From Microcaldota archaeon (GTDB taxonomy: Archaea > Micrarchaeota > Micrarchaeia > Anstonellales > J096): a stretch of 34,399 nt of DNA. Every line of letters begins with the position of its first letter. Positions within the stretch are counted from its first letter, which is position 1. The notes under the pieces were generated by a model. That model saw nothing but the letters and a program-made list of their open reading frames with translations. It was not told the DNA's origin and did not search any database. The stretch is from contig JAUQPY010000002.1 in assembly GCA_030550115.1 (NCBI GenBank), positions 1-34,399 of the forward strand, written 5' to 3'. The translations under genes were made by a program, and so were the position numbers. Below, piece by piece: positions 32,748-34,399 of this stretch.

Positions 32748-33257
32748 ATGATATATTTGCCTGATGAAGATTCTATTTTTCTCCTTGATACAATAATAGA
32801 TATCCCTGCTAGATCAATGTTGGATATGGGGACTGGGACAGGCTACGTAGCTATAAATTACAAGCGAGCTCATCCAGATTCTAGAGTTGTAGGTGCAGAT
32901 ATATCATCAGAGGCAATAGAATTAGCTCGTGCAAATGCTAAAAGAGAGGGAGTGAATATTGAGTTTGTTGTTTCAGATCTGTTCAGTAATATAGATGAGA
33001 AATACCAGATGATAGTTTTTAATGCTCCCTATATTCCTGATGATGGTATGGATTATGATGTAACGGTAATTGATAGAGGAGTGGTAAAGAGATTTATGAC
33101 TGATGTAAGGAATTACCTGCTACCAGGAGGGATTGCATTTTTATTAGTTAATAATCTAACTGAGATAGTTAATGATGGTTCTTGGGAATTGTATAGGGTT
33201 AAACACATGTTTTTTGAAGAACTAAGAATTTACAAATACCATCAATTAAATTTTTAA
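32748..33257 (+). CDS. HemK/Mtq2-type protein methyltransferase
   Basis: SAM-binding motif I 'MLDMGTGTGYVAI' (24-36), motif II 'GADISSEAIELA' (49-60) and 'NAPYIPDD' (92-99) in place of the usual NPPY mark a class I MTase of the HemK/PrmC-Mtq2 group; 'YLPDEDSIFLLDT' at the start equals the family's 'YEPAEDSFLL'. Family members methylate glutamine in release factor; the archaeal target is presumably aRF1. The Pro-to-Ala change next to the catalytic Asn is unusual. 169 aa, short but complete. The ORF track starts at TTG 32709, which lies before the TATA box; ATG 32748 lies 22 bases after it. Confidence 0.8.
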   Translation: MIYLPDEDSIFLLDTIIDIPARSMLDMGTGTGYVAINYKRAHPDSRVVGADISSEAIELARANAKREGVNIEFVVSDLFSNIDEKYQMIVFNAPYIPDDGMDYDVTVIDRGVVKRFMTDVRNYLLPGGIAFLLVNNLTEIVNDGSWELYRVKHMFFEELRIYKYHQLNF

Positions 33258-33280
33258 ACATATTCAAACATTAATTATAT

Positions 33281-34396
33281 ATGCAAGTGCAATTAGAAGA
33301 AGGAGAAAAGATAATAGATATGAAAACAACTGAACCAACAATACCATCAGAGTTAGGAAATCAGTCGGTAGGCGGCAATAACTCTTTTTCAATAGGCAAC
33401 TCACTGCGGTCTGTCACAGGATATTCAACAAATGATAATAATTTCTCCATAGCTAATAGCATAGATCCATCATTAGGTGATCCATCTCTCTTCCCTTCTG
33501 GTAAATCATATAGAAACTTTTTTGGGGGGCACCATCAACTACCATGGGAAGACCAAAATAATAATTTCTCTATAGCTGGCTTTTATTATAATAATCACTC
33601 CGTAGCTGGCGTAGATTTATCATTGGAAGATTCATCGCCCTCATCCCCATCTACAAATTTATCAAATATTAGATTTGAAAGTATTAGATTTGCTATACAA
33701 CAATTGGCAGAGGAGATAAAAGAATTGTTAGAGGCTTGGTACAGACGAGCAGAGGAACAAGATGCAAAAAATAGTATGTGGGGGCAGGAAGAGAGTGATA
33801 GAAACAGAACTATGCAATTAGCTGAAAGAATACATCGATTAAAAGAGATATTATATGGATTTGATGCTTCTCCAAGTCTAAATAGATATGTAACACTTCA
33901 GCATGTTCTAGGAACTTTAGCTGAACAGGATCCAGAGGCTTATGGAAAATTGGCAGAGAGTTTGAACAATCTATTCAGAGAAATTCAAGAGAATGAAGAA
34001 TTTAGAGCTTGGGTAGTTGGTCAATTATTCGTGTTGGGTTTTGCAACAGCTAAAACAGGTGATGATTGGAATAATGTTAGCGGAGCAGCACAAGTATTAG
34101 GTTTAGAACCATCTCATGTGTATGAAGATATCTTTGGACAATCTCCAATCGAATCATTACCATTATCTGAGCAGGCAACAACACCGGAATTAACCGGACA
34201 AGGGGAGCAATCCTTCCAAGATTCTAATGTTAGTGTTGCTGAAACAGCTAATAAAATAGATATTAACAACTTACAAGAGCGATATAGGAGCGATCCTTAT
34301 GTGGCACACATGCTGGATGCATTTGCAGCTCTAATGATTGCTAAAGGCAAATTAGATCTTCCTCCAGAGAGTGGTAGACCTCTTTCTCTTGGCTAA
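33281..34396 (+). CDS. Unknown protein with N-terminal FSIA-type repeats, 371 aa
   Basis: I do not recognise it. The first ~120 residues are low-complexity (N, S, G) and carry four imperfect copies of a short motif: 'NNSFSIGNS', 'NNFSIANS', 'NNNFSIAGF' and 'NNHSVAGV'. A helical charged segment follows (about 125-200), then a compact helical domain with 'FRAWVVGQLFVLGFATAKTG' (about 245-265), then a polar tail. No signal peptide. Arginine codons are more mixed (CGG, CGA, AGG with AGA) than in the neighbours. TATA box at about 33248-33260, overlapping the HemK-like gene's stop. Its stop TAA overlaps ATG of a following gene (TAATG). Confidence 0.7.
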   Translation: MQVQLEEGEKIIDMKTTEPTIPSELGNQSVGGNNSFSIGNSLRSVTGYSTNDNNFSIANSIDPSLGDPSLFPSGKSYRNFFGGHHQLPWEDQNNNFSIAGFYYNNHSVAGVDLSLEDSSPSSPSTNLSNIRFESIRFAIQQLAEEIKELLEAWYRRAEEQDAKNSMWGQEESDRNRTMQLAERIHRLKEILYGFDASPSLNRYVTLQHVLGTLAEQDPEAYGKLAESLNNLFREIQENEEFRAWVVGQLFVLGFATAKTGDDWNNVSGAAQVLGLEPSHVYEDIFGQSPIESLPLSEQATTPELTGQGEQSFQDSNVSVAETANKIDINNLQERYRSDPYVAHMLDAFAALMIAKGKLDLPPESGRPLSLG

Positions 34397-34399
34397 TGG
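34396..34399 (+). CDS. Start codon of a following gene cut by the window edge
   Basis: TAATGG joins the stop of the 371-aa gene with an ATG one base later, the same 1-base overlap seen at cmk/cbf5. Only the start codon lies inside the window. Confidence 0.35.

Noticed and set aside
33521-33528. T6-G6 homopolymer junction in the 371-aa gene as a phase-variation tract
   Set aside because: Six bases are short for slippage switching, and no sign of alternative frames is seen; coding requirement (FFGG) explains it.
1-34399. CRISPR arrays, insertion sequences, rRNA genes and phage genes
   Set aside because: No regularly spaced repeats, transposase-like proteins, terminal inverted repeats or rRNA-like segments were seen in the sequence.

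Overview
The window looks like a stretch of AT-rich, very compact genome from an archaeon, most likely a reduced DPANN-type lineage (Micrarchaeota/Parvarchaeota/Nanoarchaeota grade; I cannot place it further). The archaeal call rests on ribosomal protein S6e, aIF2-gamma, tRNA-splicing endonuclease EndA, Cbf5, RFC large subunit, an archaeal-type Obg/YchF GTPase, an archaeal SppA with a Ser/Lys dyad, a class III (pilin-like) signal peptide, tRNA genes without encoded CCA, and TATA boxes about 26 bp before start codons with no leader. Several housekeeping proteins look shorter than usual for their families (IleRS 905 aa, RFC-L 343 aa, Cbf5 238 aa, topoisomerase without zinc fingers, aIF2-gamma without its zinc knuckle), as expected in a reduced genome.

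Layout. 1-1.4 kb: end of a secreted CARDB protein, tRNA-His and an exported Kazal-domain protein. 1.4-3.5 kb: YchF-like GTPase, endA and tRNA-Ser(CGA), fused end to end. 3.5-5.3 kb: three unknown genes. 5.4-10 kb: information-processing core (topoisomerase IA; cmk-cbf5; S6e and aIF2-gamma). 10-15 kb: phosphoesterase, TatD, an asparagine-synthase-like ATPase, tRNA-Arg and small unknowns, including a possible frameshifted gene at 10.7-11.3 kb. 15-20 kb: rfcL with two unknown helical genes, then ileS. 20-22.9 kb: NSUN-type RNA methyltransferase, sppA, and a protein with four HTH-like repeats. 22.9-32.7 kb: tRNA-Ser(TGA), then a minus-strand cassette of a 2,401-aa membrane protein, a pilin-like protein and two beta-rich proteins. 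32.7-34.4 kb: HemK-like methyltransferase and a repeat-bearing unknown whose stop overlaps the next start.

The most distinctive regulatory pattern is that nine of the ten divergent gene pairs, including two that involve tRNA genes, have 5' ends only 49-58 bp apart, with a single near-palindromic TATA-like element (TTTAAA core) in the middle. This implies bidirectional core promoters making leaderless transcripts. It also decides several start codons that the ORF track places too far upstream. Genes inside operons instead use overlaps (ATGA, TAATG) or, once, a clear Shine-Dalgarno sequence.

The best candidate for an undescribed system is the 23.0-32.7 kb cell-surface cassette. It joins a giant multi-pass protein, an archaeal prepilin-like protein, and two extracytoplasmic-looking beta proteins that end in similar strands. 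No gap longer than about 300 bases lacks a gene; the longest apparent one in the ORF track (10643-10923) holds a 56-codon ORF.
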